Assembly: GCF_900182695.1 (NCBI RefSeq)
Contig: NZ_FXTK01000022.1
Span: 1 to 62,035, forward strand
Source of the DNA: Paracoccus laeviglucosivorans
GTDB lineage: Bacteria > Pseudomonadota > Alphaproteobacteria > Rhodobacterales > Rhodobacteraceae
DNA length: 62,035 nt
Direction of reading: 5' to 3'
Shown here: piece by piece, positions 32,872-42,910 of the stretch
Layout of the letters: each line of letters opens with the position of its first letter
Numbering within the stretch: the stretch's first letter is position 1
Program-made: the position numbers and the translations under genes
Notes under the pieces: generated by a model
Database searches by the model: none
What the model was told of the DNA's origin: nothing
Seen by the model: only the letters and a program-made list of their open reading frames with translations

Positions 32872-33536
32872 TGCTGACGCTGTATTATCACCCGCTGGCC
32901 GCCTATTGCTGGAAACCGCTGGTGGCGCTTTACGATACCGGCACCGAATTCACCCCGCACCCCATCGACCTGTCCAAGCCCGAGGATGCGGCGCTGCTGG
33001 AAAGCCTGTGGCCGATGCGGCAGTTTCCGGTGTTGCTGGACGGCGCGACGCGCGTGCCCGAAAGCTCGATCATCGTTGAGCATCTGGACCTGCACCACCC
33101 CGCCGCTACGCGGATGATCCCGCTGGACCCGCAGGCGGCGCTGCCCGTCCGGCTTTGGGATCGGTTCTTTGACATGAATATCCAGCTGGTCATGCAGCAG
33201 ATCGTCAACGATGCGCTGCGTCCGGCAGAACGGCGCGATCCGCAGGTGGTGGATGCCGCCAAGGCCAAGCTGGACCGTGCCTATTCCATTGCGGAACGGC
33301 ATCTGTCGGGGCAGCAGGACTGGGCGGCCGGGGCGTTTTCGCTGGCCGATTGCGCGGCCCTTCCGGCGCTGTTCTATGCCGGTGCGATCCACCCCTTTGA
33401 CGCCCATCCCGCGATGACGGCGTATTTCGACCGGCTGGTCGCGCGTCCGTCCTGCGCCCGCGTGCTGGCCGAGGCGCGGCCCTGCTTTGATCTTTTCCCG
33501 TTCCGTGACGGGATTGCGGCACGGTTCCGCAGCTAG
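32868..33536 (+). CDS. Glutathione S-transferase family protein
   Basis: 222 aa. N-terminal domain [19 protein letters not shown] with a Cys at the usual Ser/Cys position of beta/omega-like GSTs, [26 protein letters not shown] (PESSIIVE glutathione-binding motif), and a helical C-terminal domain with [19 protein letters not shown]. It is not a close duplicate of the preceding GST, so the two probably have different substrates. Last gene of the HxlR-facing operon. Confidence 0.9.
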   Translation: MMLTLYYHPLAAYCWKPLVALYDTGTEFTPHPIDLSKPEDAALLESLWPMRQFPVLLDGATRVPESSIIVEHLDLHHPAATRMIPLDPQAALPVRLWDRFFDMNIQLVMQQIVNDALRPAERRDPQVVDAAKAKLDRAYSIAERHLSGQQDWAAGAFSLADCAALPALFYAGAIHPFDAHPAMTAYFDRLVARPSCARVLAEARPCFDLFPFRDGIAARFRS

Positions 33537-33595
33537 CGCCTCTTGGCCTTTGCTGCGCATTTCGCTATCCCCTTGGCGATTCAAGGGGTGACGAC

Positions 33596-36500
33596 ATGGC
33601 CATGGAAAAGAACTTCGACGCGACCGCCGCCGAGGCGCGCATCGCGGATGAATGGGCAGCGAAGGACGCTTTCGCTGCCGGAGCCAACGCGAAACCGGGG
33701 GCGGAAGCCTTTTCGGTCGTGATCCCGCCGCCGAACGTAACCGGCAGCCTGCATATCGGCCACGCGCTGAACAATACGCTGCAGGACATCCTTGTGCGCT
33801 GGCACCGGATGCGCGGCTTTGACACGCTGTGGCAGCCCGGTCAGGACCATGCCGGCATCGCGACCCAGATGGTCGTCGAACGCCAGATGGCCGAACGTCA
33901 AGAACCCGGTCGCCGCGAGATCGGGCGCGAGGCATTCTTGCAAAAGGTCTGGGCCTGGAAACATGAATCCGGCGACACGATCGTCGGCCAGCTGAAGCGC
34001 CTTGGCGCAAGCTGCGACTGGTCGCGCAATGCCTTCACCATGTCGGGCGCCCCGAATGCCCCCGCGGGCGAGGAAGGCAATTTCCACGATGCCGTCATCA
34101 AGGTCTTTGTCGATATGTATGACAAGGGTCTGATCTATCGCGGCAAGCGACTGGTCAACTGGGATCCGCATTTCGAAACCGCGATCTCGGACATCGAGGT
34201 CGAGAACCGCGAAACCCCCGGCCATATGTGGCATTTCAAATACCCGCTGGCCGGTGGCGAGACCTATGAATATGTCGAGCGCGACGAGGACGGCAACGTC
34301 ACCCTGCGCGAAACCCGCAACTATATCTCGATCGCCACGACCCGCCCCGAAACCATGCTGGGCGACGGCGCGGTTGCGGTTCATCCCGATGATGCCCGCT
34401 ATGCGCCCATCGTCGGCAAGCTGGTGGAAATCCCGGTCGGACCCAAGGAACATCGCCGCCAGATCCCGATCATCACCGACGAATATCCCGATCCGCATTT
34501 CGGCAGCGGCGCGGTCAAGATCACCGGCGCGCATGATTTCAACGACTATGGCGTGGCCATGCGCAACGGCATCCCGCTTTACGCACTGTTGGACACAAAG
34601 GCCGCGATGCGCTCGGATGGCATGTCCTATGCGGACAGCGCCGCCGTGGCGTCCCGCGCCGCGCAGGGCGAGGATGTGGGCGACGTGTCGGCCGTTAACC
34701 TCGTCCCCGAGGAGCTGCGCGGTCTGGACCGCCTTGAAGCCCGCAAGCGCGTGGTCGAGGCGATCACCGCCGAAGGTCTGGCCGTGACCTATCTGCACAA
34801 GGAAATCGACAAGGAAACCGGCGCCGAGCATATGGAGCGCCGCCCCCTGATCGATGCCAAGCCGATTATGCAGCCTTTTGGCGACCGCTCGAACGTGGTG
34901 ATCGAGCCGATGCTGACCGATCAGTGGTTCGTCGACACCGCCAAGATCGTCGGCCCGGCGCTGGATGCCGTGCGCAGCGGCGCGACCAAAATCCTGCCCG
35001 AGCAGAACGAGAAGGTCTATTTCCACTGGCTGGAGAATATCGAGCCCTGGGCCATCAGCCGCCAACTGTGGTGGGGGCATCAGATCCCGGTCTGGTATGG
35101 GCCGACGCTGGAGGCGCTTGAACACTATAAAGTGCAAGGCGATAACCCGTCGGCTGGAAGTAGTCTAACCGTCCACAATACGCGTTTCGCAAAACAGTTC
35201 TGCGGTTCAACTTTTAATGAAGTCTTGGCGCAGGCCCGTGACTACTATGGCGCGGATGTGGAACTCTCTGAGGTCGAGATGCACGAGAAGCTTCCCGGCT
35301 ATAGGTTCGGGATCCGCATTGGTGGGACTACTCGGTTTGTAGATCTGACCCGCGACCCCGATGTCCTCGACACATGGTTCAGCTCGGGCCTGTGGCCCAT
35401 CGGCACCTTGGGCTGGCCCGAGGATACGCCGGAACTGCGCAAGTATTTCCCGACCTCGACGCTGATCACCGGCTTTGACATCATCTTCTTCTGGGTCGCC
35501 CGGATGATGATGATGCAGTTGGCCGTGGTGGATCAGGTGCCGTTCCGCACCGTTTATTTCCACGGTCTGGTGCGCGACGAAAAAGGCGCCAAGATGTCGA
35601 AGTCGAAAGGCAACGTCATCGACCCGCTGACGCTGATCGACCAATACGGCGCCGACGCGCTGCGCTTTACCCTGACCAGCATGGCTGCCATGGGCCGTGA
35701 CCCCAAGCTGGGGCCGAAGCATGTCGAGGCGAACCGCAACTTCGTCACCAAGATCTGGAACGCCACCCGCTTCGCTGAAATGAACGGCGTGCAGGGTGGC
35801 GTGGCCCGCCCCGAGGCGAAGAATGTCGTCAACCGCTGGATCATCGGCGAGGTCGCCCGCATCCGCATGGCGACCGATGAGGCGCTGGCCAGCTATCGCT
35901 TCAACGATGCCGCGACCGGGCTTTACGCCTTTGTCTGGGGCAAGGTCTGTGACTGGTATGTCGAATTCTCGAAGCCCTTGTTTGATGGCCCGGACCGCGA
36001 GGAGACGCTGGCCACGATGGGTTGGGTGCTGGATCAGTGCTATACCATGCTGCACCCGATCATGCCCTTCCTGACCGAGGAACTTTGGGCCCTGACCGGC
36101 GCGCGGTCCAAGATGCTGGTGCATGGCGACTGGCCGGAATATGGCGCGGAGCTGATCGACGCGGATGCGGATCGCCAGATGAACTGGGTGATTTCGCTGA
36201 TCGAAAACATCCGCTCGGCCCGCGCGCAGATCGGCGTGCCTGCGGGCGCGCGCCCCGATCTGATCGTGACCGAGGCCGATGACGCGGCCCGCGCGGCGCT
36301 TGCCGCCAATGGTCCGCTGGTCGAAAGGCTGGCGCGGGTCAATCCGCCCGGCGATGGCGCGATGGGTCCGGGCATGATCTCGGTCGCGGCGCTGGGGGCA
36401 AGTTTCGCGCTGCCGGTGGGCGAGATGATCGACGTGGGTGCGGAAACCGCGCGGTTGCAGAAGTCGGTGGCCAAGACCGAGAAGGACGCCCAAGGTCTGC

Positions 36501-36637
36501 GCGGGCGCCTGTCGAACCCGAAGTTCGTCGAGAATGCCGAGGCCGAGGTGATCGAGGAAACCCGCGAGAAGCTGGCCGCGCTGGAAGATGACGTGGCGCG
36601 GATCAAGGCCGCGCTGGCGCAGCTGGCCGCGATGTGA
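33596..36637 (+). CDS. valS: Valyl-tRNA synthetase
   Basis: 1013 aa. Class I signatures are present: [12 protein letters not shown] near residue 50 and [12 protein letters not shown] near residue 665. The catalytic core, the CP1 editing domain (residues ~200-420), the anticodon-binding domain and the C-terminal coiled-coil arm are all seen. Charges tRNA-Val. Residues ~508-583 (nucleotides ~35119-35345), between HQIPVWYG and [13 protein letters not shown], differ in style from the rest: rare codons (CTA, ATA, AGT, TTT, TTA-type), a GC share of about 52% by my count, and no similarity to the usual short linker. The frame is kept, so the protein should be functional. Confidence 0.95.
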   Translation: MAMEKNFDATAAEARIADEWAAKDAFAAGANAKPGAEAFSVVIPPPNVTGSLHIGHALNNTLQDILVRWHRMRGFDTLWQPGQDHAGIATQMVVERQMAERQEPGRREIGREAFLQKVWAWKHESGDTIVGQLKRLGASCDWSRNAFTMSGAPNAPAGEEGNFHDAVIKVFVDMYDKGLIYRGKRLVNWDPHFETAISDIEVENRETPGHMWHFKYPLAGGETYEYVERDEDGNVTLRETRNYISIATTRPETMLGDGAVAVHPDDARYAPIVGKLVEIPVGPKEHRRQIPIITDEYPDPHFGSGAVKITGAHDFNDYGVAMRNGIPLYALLDTKAAMRSDGMSYADSAAVASRAAQGEDVGDVSAVNLVPEELRGLDRLEARKRVVEAITAEGLAVTYLHKEIDKETGAEHMERRPLIDAKPIMQPFGDRSNVVIEPMLTDQWFVDTAKIVGPALDAVRSGATKILPEQNEKVYFHWLENIEPWAISRQLWWGHQIPVWYGPTLEALEHYKVQGDNPSAGSSLTVHNTRFAKQFCGSTFNEVLAQARDYYGADVELSEVEMHEKLPGYRFGIRIGGTTRFVDLTRDPDVLDTWFSSGLWPIGTLGWPEDTPELRKYFPTSTLITGFDIIFFWVARMMMMQLAVVDQVPFRTVYFHGLVRDEKGAKMSKSKGNVIDPLTLIDQYGADALRFTLTSMAAMGRDPKLGPKHVEANRNFVTKIWNATRFAEMNGVQGGVARPEAKNVVNRWIIGEVARIRMATDEALASYRFNDAATGLYAFVWGKVCDWYVEFSKPLFDGPDREETLATMGWVLDQCYTMLHPIMPFLTEELWALTGARSKMLVHGDWPEYGAELIDADADRQMNWVISLIENIRSARAQIGVPAGARPDLIVTEADDAARAALAANGPLVERLARVNPPGDGAMGPGMISVAALGASFALPVGEMIDVGAETARLQKSVAKTEKDAQGLRGRLSNPKFVENAEAEVIEETREKLAALEDDVARIKAALAQLAAM

Positions 36638-36696
36638 CCGGACGACCGTGCCGGTGGCGCGGTCGGCATTTGGGTATTTAAGGAACTGAGAAGCCG

Positions 36697-36724
36697 AAGG
36701 GCCGCGCGTTACCGGGCGGCCCTT
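36697..36724 (+). terminator. Bidirectional terminator between valS and the CbiX-like gene
   Basis: AAGGGCCGC-N10-GCGGCCCTT forms a nine-pair stem flanked by AA...TT on both strands. It ends valS and overlaps the stop codon of the convergent gene, so it probably serves both. Confidence 0.65.
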
Positions 36725-37383
36725 ATGCTTGCGGCGATCATGGCGGGGACTTCGGTTGCCATGCCGACCGGGGGCAGGGTGATGCCCCTGAAGTCTGCCT
36801 GCGCCAAGGCCTGAGGCAAGTCGTCGGTGACATGCTCGGCGCGGGTGGCGAAAAGCGGCAGGCAGATCGCGCGGGGGGGCAGGTTGCGCGCGGCGTCCGC
36901 GATATGCGGCGTTTCCTCGATGAAGCCGCAGGTGGCGTTCAGGGGGGCGAGGTCCTGCGCCATTTGTTGCGCCGCCTGAAACGGGGCGCGCGACCGGCCC
37001 GAGCCGTGGGCGGCGATCAGGATATGGGTCTGCGCGATGGGCCATCCCTGTGCAATCGCGGCCTGTTCCAGCAGGCGGCGGCACAGGTCGGGCAAGCCGG
37101 GATCGGCACCGAAGGGAGGCAGGATGCGGGCATTATTTGCCCCGGCCAGAGCAAGGCGGCGCGGCAATTCGCTGCGCGTAAACCAGCCCTGTGCCATGAA
37201 CATCGGATAGATCAGCGTAGCGTCATCCGCCACGTCCAGCGCGCCGGGCATGGCAAGCGTCGCGCCCTGCACCTGCAGGTCGGGCAGGTGGCGGGCGACG
37301 GCGGCGGCAAGGGTTTCGACCGCCGCCTGCTGGGGGCCGGGATCGCCCGGCTGGCCATGGGCGACGATCAGCGCTTTAGGCAC
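36709..37383 (-). CDS. CbiX/sirohydrochlorin chelatase-like protein
   Basis: 224 aa. Two half-domains with KALIVAHGQPGDPGP and ILIAAHGSGRSRAP, each with the His of the metal chelatase active site, as in CbiX and SirB. It would insert Co2+ or Fe2+ into sirohydrochlorin for cobalamin or siroheme. No other cobalamin or siroheme genes are nearby, so the metal cannot be named. The start overlaps the DUF4202 gene by eight bases, indicating co-expression. Confidence 0.82.
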   Translation of the reverse strand: MPKALIVAHGQPGDPGPQQAAVETLAAAVARHLPDLQVQGATLAMPGALDVADDATLIYPMFMAQGWFTRSELPRRLALAGANNARILPPFGADPGLPDLCRRLLEQAAIAQGWPIAQTHILIAAHGSGRSRAPFQAAQQMAQDLAPLNATCGFIEETPHIADAARNLPPRAICLPLFATRAEHVTDDLPQALAQADFRGITLPPVGMATEVPAMIAASIRAAR

Positions 37384-37936
37384 GGAACGCCTCGGCGAAG
37401 GGTTCGGGGATGTCGAATTCCTTCAGCGCGATCATCCGCGCCTGTGCCGACATCTTGCGCGCGGTCTTTTCGACGATACGCTGCAATTCGTCTGGGTCGC
37501 GGCCTTGGGCGAAGGGGCCCAGATACCAGCGGATGAAGGTGAAGCAGGCCACGTCTTCGAGTGCCTGCACATCGTCGTCGCGCTTGATGCCCTGCTTGGT
37601 CAACATCTTTTCGGCATGGACCACATCTTCCTGGCCGTAACCTGCCTCGCGCATGATTTCGGCCACGCGGGCGGCATGACGCCGGCCCTGTTCGGTGCGC
37701 CAGGCCAGATAGCCGGGGCGGTCCATCGCATAGGCGTCGCGCGGAAGCAGCCAGCGTTCGATATGCTGGCCCCGGCACGCGATGCGCAGCGCGTCCGAGG
37801 CGTCTGGGTAAAGCGCATCCTGTTCGGCTGTCATGCGCTGGCCGTAAAGCAGTTCCTTGGGCTGGTCCCCTTCGAGATGGGGGTCGGCGGCGTTGGCCTT
37901 GTCGATGGCGTCGAAAGCGGTCTGAAGGCTGGTCAT
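37376..37936 (-). CDS. DUF4202 domain-containing protein
   Basis: 186 aa. It has the DUF4202 pattern: FDAIDKANAADPH at the N-terminus, KELLYGQRMTAEQDALYPDA, LRIACRGQHIERWLLPRDAY, HAARVAEIMREAGYG, ...KMLTKQGIKRDDDVQALEDV and FTFIRWYLGPFA. The many conserved His, Glu and Asp residues suggest an HD-like helical metal-dependent fold. The family's function is unknown. Translationally coupled with the downstream CbiX-like gene. Confidence 0.85.
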   Translation of the reverse strand: MTSLQTAFDAIDKANAADPHLEGDQPKELLYGQRMTAEQDALYPDASDALRIACRGQHIERWLLPRDAYAMDRPGYLAWRTEQGRRHAARVAEIMREAGYGQEDVVHAEKMLTKQGIKRDDDVQALEDVACFTFIRWYLGPFAQGRDPDELQRIVEKTARKMSAQARMIALKEFDIPEPFAEAFRA

Positions 37937-37987
37937 GCGGTCCTCGGGCGGTTTCAGGTCTATATCATGGCGCGGGCAGGCGGCGCG

Positions 37988-38995
37988 TCAATCGGGTTCC
38001 GGTGGGCGAAATCCGTCGGGGATGGTGTCGCGCCCGTCAAGGATCAGGTCAGCCAGCATTCCGGCGCAGGCGGGGGCCATCGCAAGGCCGATCTTGAAGC
38101 CGCCATTTGCGACGTAATCGCCCGGCCGACCCGGCCAAGCGCCGATGATCGGGGCACGGGATCGGGCGCGGGGCCTGATGCCTGCCCAACGGTCGATCAC
38201 CGAGGCATCCCGCAGCGCCGGGCAGATCGCGCGGGCCTGCGCGATCAGCGCTTCCAGCTGCCCATCCGTCGCGAGGTCCGTCACGTCGCGTTCCGAGGTC
38301 GAGCCGATGGCCACCGTCCCGTCGCCATGCGGCACGATATGCAGCGCATCGGCAAAGACCTGTGGCGCGTCGGGGGCGGCGTATTCCAGCAGCGCCGACT
38401 GGCCCTTGACCCCGCCGCCACCGAAATCCGCCAGACCTGCTGCGCCCGTGGCCCAGATCGCGGGGCCGTCGGTCGTGATGCCTTCGGCCACCTCGCCGCC
38501 CTTGGCACGGATCGCGGCGGCCAGCGCGGCACAGGCGCGGCGCGGATTGATGCGGGCGGTCAGCCGGTCCACCAGCCACAGCCCAGAAGCCGAGGCGGGC
38601 ACCAGCGCCGCGTCTGGCGCGTCCGTCATTTCCATCACCGCCCATTCCGGCCAGTGGATGCGCGCGCCTGCGATGCGCTCCGCCATGCGGCCCTCGGCCC
38701 CCGGTGGGACGGGCTGGATGCGGCCGGTGCGGGCATAGCCGGGATCGACGCCACCCGCATCCGCCACCTTGGCCCACCAGCTTTCGGCGGCAATCAGCGC
38801 GTCAAGCTGCACCTGTTTCTTGGCGTTCCAGTTTTCCGGCGCATGGGGGGCCAGCGCGCCGACATGGCCGCCGGACGACCCTGCGCCGATATGCGCGCGT
38901 TCGACAACGCGGACGGGTTGGCCACGGCATAACAGTTCCCACGCGCAGGACAGGCCGAAGATCCCCGCGCCCGCCACCGTGATTTCGCTTGCCAT
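37988..38995 (-). CDS. FAD-dependent oxidoreductase, DAO/MnmC C-domain-like
   Basis: 335 aa. FAD-binding motif ITVAGAGIFGLSCAWELLCRG at the N-terminus, GAGSSGGHVGALAPH, and a C-terminal GDYVANGGFKIGLAMAPACAG. It is of the D-amino-acid oxidase/glycine oxidase class. Because mnmD starts 47 bases away on the opposite strand, this gene could supply the oxidase activity of MnmC (conversion of cmnm5 to nm5 in tRNA), but it may equally be another amine oxidase. Confidence 0.8.
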   Translation of the reverse strand: MASEITVAGAGIFGLSCAWELLCRGQPVRVVERAHIGAGSSGGHVGALAPHAPENWNAKKQVQLDALIAAESWWAKVADAGGVDPGYARTGRIQPVPPGAEGRMAERIAGARIHWPEWAVMEMTDAPDAALVPASASGLWLVDRLTARINPRRACAALAAAIRAKGGEVAEGITTDGPAIWATGAAGLADFGGGGVKGQSALLEYAAPDAPQVFADALHIVPHGDGTVAIGSTSERDVTDLATDGQLEALIAQARAICPALRDASVIDRWAGIRPRARSRAPIIGAWPGRPGDYVANGGFKIGLAMAPACAGMLADLILDGRDTIPDGFRPPEPD

Positions 38996-39042
38996 TCCGC
39001 CGCCCCGTGCCGCATTGCCATGAGAAACAGGAGTTAGCGCGG

Positions 39043-39723
39043 ATGGACCAGCGCGACCAGAGCGGTGCCGATCTTGATTGGCGCGACGGCGGTATTCCCG
39101 TCTCGCGCCGGTTCGACGATCCTTATTTCAGCCTGAACGGTGGCCTGGCCGAAACGCGGCACGTGTTTCTGGCGGGCAACCATCTGCCCGCGCGGCTGGT
39201 GCCGGGCTTCCACGTCGCAGAACTGGGCTTCGGCACCGGGCTGAACCTGCTGGCACTGGCGCAGATCGCGACGCAGCCGATCCGCTTTACCAGCTTCGAG
39301 GCGTTTCCGATGCGCCTTGACGAACTGGCCCGCGCCCATGCGGCATTCCCGGAACTGGCGGACCTGTCGGCCCAGCTTCGCGATGGCTGGGACCAGCATA
39401 GCTTTACCGTGGGCACGGTCACGGCGACGATCATCCGGGCCGACGCGCGCCAAGCCCTGCCTGACTGGGACGGTCAGGCGGATGCGTGGTTTCTGGACGG
39501 TTTTTCCCCCGCCAAGAACCCCGAACTATGGGGTGAGGAGCTGATGGCGCAGGTCGCGCGCCACACCGCACGGGGTGGTACGTTCGCGACCTATACGGCG
39601 GCGGGGCATGTCCGCCGCGCGCTTGCGGCGGCAGGCTTTGATGTCAGCCGCGCTCAGGGATTCGCAGGCAAGCGCCACATGAGCGTGGGTCGCCTGTCAG
39701 CGCCGCACCTCGGGGATGCGTGA
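39043..39723 (+). CDS. mnmD: tRNA (5-methylaminomethyl-2-thiouridylate)-methyltransferase domain protein
   Basis: 226 aa. The DUF752/MnmD signature set: DDPYFSLNGGLAETRHVFLAGN at the N-terminus, HVAELGFGTGLNLL (SAM motif I), ADAWFLDGFSPAKNPELW (the D-G-F-x-P-x-x-N-P catalytic stretch) and GGTFATYTAAGHVRRAL. Equivalent to the N-terminal half of E. coli MnmC, here on its own. It makes mnm5 on the wobble uridine of several tRNAs. The ATG at 39043 follows AGGAG. Its 3' end overlaps the convergent rhomboid gene by 27 bases. Confidence 0.9.
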   Translation: MDQRDQSGADLDWRDGGIPVSRRFDDPYFSLNGGLAETRHVFLAGNHLPARLVPGFHVAELGFGTGLNLLALAQIATQPIRFTSFEAFPMRLDELARAHAAFPELADLSAQLRDGWDQHSFTVGTVTATIIRADARQALPDWDGQADAWFLDGFSPAKNPELWGEELMAQVARHTARGGTFATYTAAGHVRRALAAAGFDVSRAQGFAGKRHMSVGRLSAPHLGDA

Positions 39724-40416
39724 GGGGGTATAGTCGATCGGGCTATGCGGCGGGCGGCCATGCGTTCGGTTCCAGAATGCCCGACCACCCCGGCGCAGAA
39801 ATACCGGAACTGCCAGCACGATACCTGCGACAAAGCCCGCCGCATGGGCGACATAGGCCACGCCGTCATCCTGCACCGCCGCTGTGCCCACGACCTGCAG
39901 GGCAAACCACGCCAGCAGCAGCACCCATGCCGGGATGGTAAAGCGCTTGATGATAATAATGATGATCGCGATCACATCGACGCGGGCGCGCGGGAACAGC
40001 AACAAATAGCCCCCCAGCACTCCGGCAATCGCCCCTGATGCGCCGATCATCGGGATCGTGCTTTGCGGATCGGCAATGATCTGCCCGCCTGCGGCCAACA
40101 GCCCACATGCCAGATAGAACAGCAGGAACCCCACATGCCCCATCTGGTCCTCAAGATTGTCGCCAAAGACCCACAGGAACAGCAGATTGCCGCCGATATG
40201 CATGATCCCGGCATGCAGGAACATATGGGTCACCAGCCCCCACAGCCATTCGCCCTGCGTGATTGCCAGCGGATACAGTGCCAGCCGCGACCAAAGCTCG
40301 GACATATTGCCCAGCCAGGGATCGGTCAGCAGAAACATCAGCAAATTCAGAAAGATCAGCCCGTTGCGGACATAGGGTGTGCGCTCGGACGGGTTGTGGT
40401 CGCGAATGGGAAACAT
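39697..40416 (-). CDS. Rhomboid family intramembrane serine protease
   Basis: 239 aa from the ATG at 40416. Six transmembrane helices. The first extramembrane loop has W-L-W-G-L-V-T-H-M-F-L-H (the H-x-F-x-H motif region), IGASGAIAGVLGGY contains the catalytic Ser in G-x-S-G, and YVAHAAGFVAGI contains the catalytic His. Cleaves single-span membrane proteins within the membrane. A run of six Ile codons (IIIIIIKRF) forms a helix end. The frame is open upstream to 40587, but the family N-terminus (MFPIRDHNPS) is at 40416. Confidence 0.9.
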   Translation of the reverse strand: MFPIRDHNPSERTPYVRNGLIFLNLLMFLLTDPWLGNMSELWSRLALYPLAITQGEWLWGLVTHMFLHAGIMHIGGNLLFLWVFGDNLEDQMGHVGFLLFYLACGLLAAGGQIIADPQSTIPMIGASGAIAGVLGGYLLLFPRARVDVIAIIIIIIKRFTIPAWVLLLAWFALQVVGTAAVQDDGVAYVAHAAGFVAGIVLAVPVFLRRGGRAFWNRTHGRPPHSPIDYTPSRIPEVRR

Positions 40417-40534
40417 GGGTGGCCCTGACTGGTTACGGCCCAGCGTGACCCATCGGGCCTGACGGCGCAAGCGGGCCTGTTCGCATCGCGGGCACAGGTA
40501 TAGCATCGACCCCGAATCTGACGCGGAGGGGATG

Positions 40535-41803
40535 ATGACCAGCCTGACGGATCGCAAGAACGCCGCCATTTCGCGCGGGGTCGGCATGACGACGCAAATC
40601 TATGCCGAACGCGCCGAGAATGCGGAAATCTGGGACAGGGACGGCAACCGCTATATCGACTTTGCCGCCGGAATCGCCGTGGTGAATACCGGCCACCGCC
40701 ATCCGCGTGTGATGCAGGCGGTGCGCGACCAGCTCGACCGTTTTACCCATACCTGCCATCAGGTCGTGCCGTATGAAAACTATGTCACGCTGGCCGAGCG
40801 TCTGAACCGCGCCGTGCCCGGCGACTGGCCGAAAAAGACCGCGTTCTTCACCACCGGGGCCGAGGCGGTGGAAAACGCCGTCAAGATCGCGCGCCATTAC
40901 AAGGCGCGCCCCGGCATCATCGCCTTTTCCGGCGCGTTTCACGGTCGCACCTTTCTGGGCATGTCGCTGACGGGCAAGGTCCAGCCCTACAAGGCGGGGT
41001 TCGGGCCGATGATGAACGATATCTGGCACCTGCCTTTCCCCAATCTGCTGCATGGCATCACGCAGGAAGACGCGCTGGATGCCTTGGACCGCCTGTTCAG
41101 ATCCGATATCGACCCCGCCCGCGTCGCCGCGATCATCATTGAGCCGGTTCAGGGCGAGGGTGGCTTTTACGAGGCTCCGCCCGGCTTCCTGCAACGGCTG
41201 CGCGAAATCTGCGACCAATATTCCATGCTGCTGATCGCGGACGAAGTGCAGACAGGCTTCGCCCGCACGGGCCGGCTGTTTGCGATGGAACATCACGGCG
41301 TGGCTGCCGACCTGACGACGATGGCCAAGGGACTGGGCGGCGGTCTGCCCATCAGCGCCGTGACCGGGCGTGCGGACGTGATGGACAGCCCCGCGCCGGG
41401 CGGGCTGGGCGGCACCTATGCGGGCAATCCGCTGGCCGTCGCCGCAGCCCTTGCCGTGCTTGACGTGATCGCCGACGAAGACCTGTGCGCCCGCGCCACC
41501 CGTCTGGGCCAGCGCCTCAAGCAACGTCTGGCCAGCGTTGTTCAGGATGTGCCCGAAATCGTTGACATCCGCGGCCCCGGCTTCATGAACGCGATGGAAT
41601 TCAACGTGGCGGGCAGCGACCGCCCCAGCCCCGACATGGCCAACCGCGTCCGAGAGGAGGCGCTGAAACGCAACCTGATCCTGCTGACCTGCGGCGTCCA
41701 CGGCAATGTCATCCGCTTCCTCGCGCCGCTGACCATCCCGGACGCGATCTTCGACGAGGCGCTGGACATTCTGGAAACCTCGATCCGCGCTGCCCGCGCC
41801 TGA
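40535..41803 (+). CDS. gabT: 4-aminobutyrate-type aminotransferase
   Basis: 422 aa, class III PLP aminotransferase. FFTTGAEAVENAVKIAR, FSGAFHGRT, ...LIADEVQTGFARTGRLFAMEHHG, and TTMAKGLGGGLP with the PLP lysine. The start DRKNAAISRGVG and GGTYAGNPLA are typical of GabT. Transfers the amino group of GABA to 2-oxoglutarate. GGAGGGG lies five bases before ATG 40535; the ATG at 40532 is too close to it. No succinate-semialdehyde dehydrogenase is seen next to it. Confidence 0.9.
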   Translation: MTSLTDRKNAAISRGVGMTTQIYAERAENAEIWDRDGNRYIDFAAGIAVVNTGHRHPRVMQAVRDQLDRFTHTCHQVVPYENYVTLAERLNRAVPGDWPKKTAFFTTGAEAVENAVKIARHYKARPGIIAFSGAFHGRTFLGMSLTGKVQPYKAGFGPMMNDIWHLPFPNLLHGITQEDALDALDRLFRSDIDPARVAAIIIEPVQGEGGFYEAPPGFLQRLREICDQYSMLLIADEVQTGFARTGRLFAMEHHGVAADLTTMAKGLGGGLPISAVTGRADVMDSPAPGGLGGTYAGNPLAVAAALAVLDVIADEDLCARATRLGQRLKQRLASVVQDVPEIVDIRGPGFMNAMEFNVAGSDRPSPDMANRVREEALKRNLILLTCGVHGNVIRFLAPLTIPDAIFDEALDILETSIRAARA

Positions 41804-41806
41804 TGC

Positions 41807-41829
41807 GAAAAGGCCCGACCCAATGGGCC
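41807..41829 (-). terminator. Hairpin downstream of accA and gabT
   Basis: GGCCC (41812-41816) and GGGCC (41825-41829) form a short GC stem; on the minus strand it is followed by TTTTCGC, so it probably ends accA transcripts. The convergent gabT may use it too, with a weaker U-tract. Confidence 0.45.
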
Positions 41830-41884
41830 GGACCTGTGATTTCTCAGTTCTTCAAATACCCATGCCGGCTTCGCGGCCGGGCGA

Positions 41885-42841
41885 TCAGGCCAGTGCCTTT
41901 GATCCCATGTTCAGGAATTTCTGACGGCGATCCTTGATGATCTCGGCGGGTTTCTTGCCGGTGAACTCGCCCAGCATTTCGGCAATCGTGTCACCCACGG
42001 CCTTGATGGCATCGGCGGGCGCGCGCTGTGCGCCGCCCATCGGTTCGGGGATGATGCGGTCGATCACGTCCAGACGCTTCAGATCCTGGGCGGTCAGTTT
42101 CAGCGCGACGGCGGCTTCGCGCATCTTCTCGGCGTCCTTCCACAGGATCGAGGCGCAGCCCTCGGGCGAAATCACCGAATAGATCGAATGTTCCAGCATC
42201 GCGATTCGGTTGGCGGTGGCGAATGCGACCGCGCCGCCCGAACCACCTTCGCCGATTACCACCGAAACCAGCGGCACACCGATCTGCAGGCATTTCTCGG
42301 TCGAACGGGCGATGGCTTCGGACTGACCGCGCTCCTCGGCGCCCTTGCCGGGATAGGCGCCGGGCGTGTCCACCAGCGTGATCACCGGCAGCCGGAAACG
42401 GTCCGCCATATCCATCAGACGGATCGCCTTGCGATAGCCTTCGGGACGGGCCATGCCAAAGTTGTGGGTGATGCGCGACTTGGTGTCGTTGCCCTTTTCA
42501 TGGCCGATGATCACGCAGGGCTGGTCGCGGAAACGCGCCAGACCGCCCATGACGGCGTGATCCTCGCCAAAGGCGCGGTCGCCGGCCATCGGCGTGTATT
42601 CGGTGAAAAGCCCCGCCACGTAATCGCGGCAATGCGGACGTTCCGGGTGGCGGGCCACCTGCGTCTTGCGCCACGGATCCAGCTGCTTATACAGATCGCG
42701 CAGCATGTCCTGCGCCTTCATGTCCAGCGCGGCGGCCTCTTTTTCCAGATCGACGCCTTCACCCTTGCGGGCAAGCGCGCGCAGTTCTTCGGCCTTGCCT
42801 TCCAGATCGGCCAGAGGCTTTTCGAACTCAAGATAGGTCAT
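41885..42841 (-). CDS. accA: Acetyl-CoA carboxylase carboxyltransferase subunit alpha
   Basis: 318 aa, the normal AccA size. N-terminal helical region ([18 protein letters not shown]), [51 protein letters not shown], ...[18 protein letters not shown] and [15 protein letters not shown]. Transfers carboxyl from biotin to acetyl-CoA to form malonyl-CoA for fatty acids. It works with AccD, which is not in this window. Confidence 0.96.
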   Translation of the reverse strand: MTYLEFEKPLADLEGKAEELRALARKGEGVDLEKEAAALDMKAQDMLRDLYKQLDPWRKTQVARHPERPHCRDYVAGLFTEYTPMAGDRAFGEDHAVMGGLARFRDQPCVIIGHEKGNDTKSRITHNFGMARPEGYRKAIRLMDMADRFRLPVITLVDTPGAYPGKGAEERGQSEAIARSTEKCLQIGVPLVSVVIGEGGSGGAVAFATANRIAMLEHSIYSVISPEGCASILWKDAEKMREAAVALKLTAQDLKRLDVIDRIIPEPMGGAQRAPADAIKAVGDTIAEMLGEFTGKKPAEIIKDRRQKFLNMGSKALA

Positions 42842-42910
42842 TCAGGGCTCCGCACTGGTCCGGGTTGCGGGTCTATATGATCGCCAAAGCACGGGATTGC
42901 AACTTCCCGC

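Noticed and set aside
33581..37084. Two long minus-strand open frames (518 and 625 aa) opposite valS
   Set aside because: Antisense frames of a strongly coding GC-rich gene; no motif or ribosome binding site.
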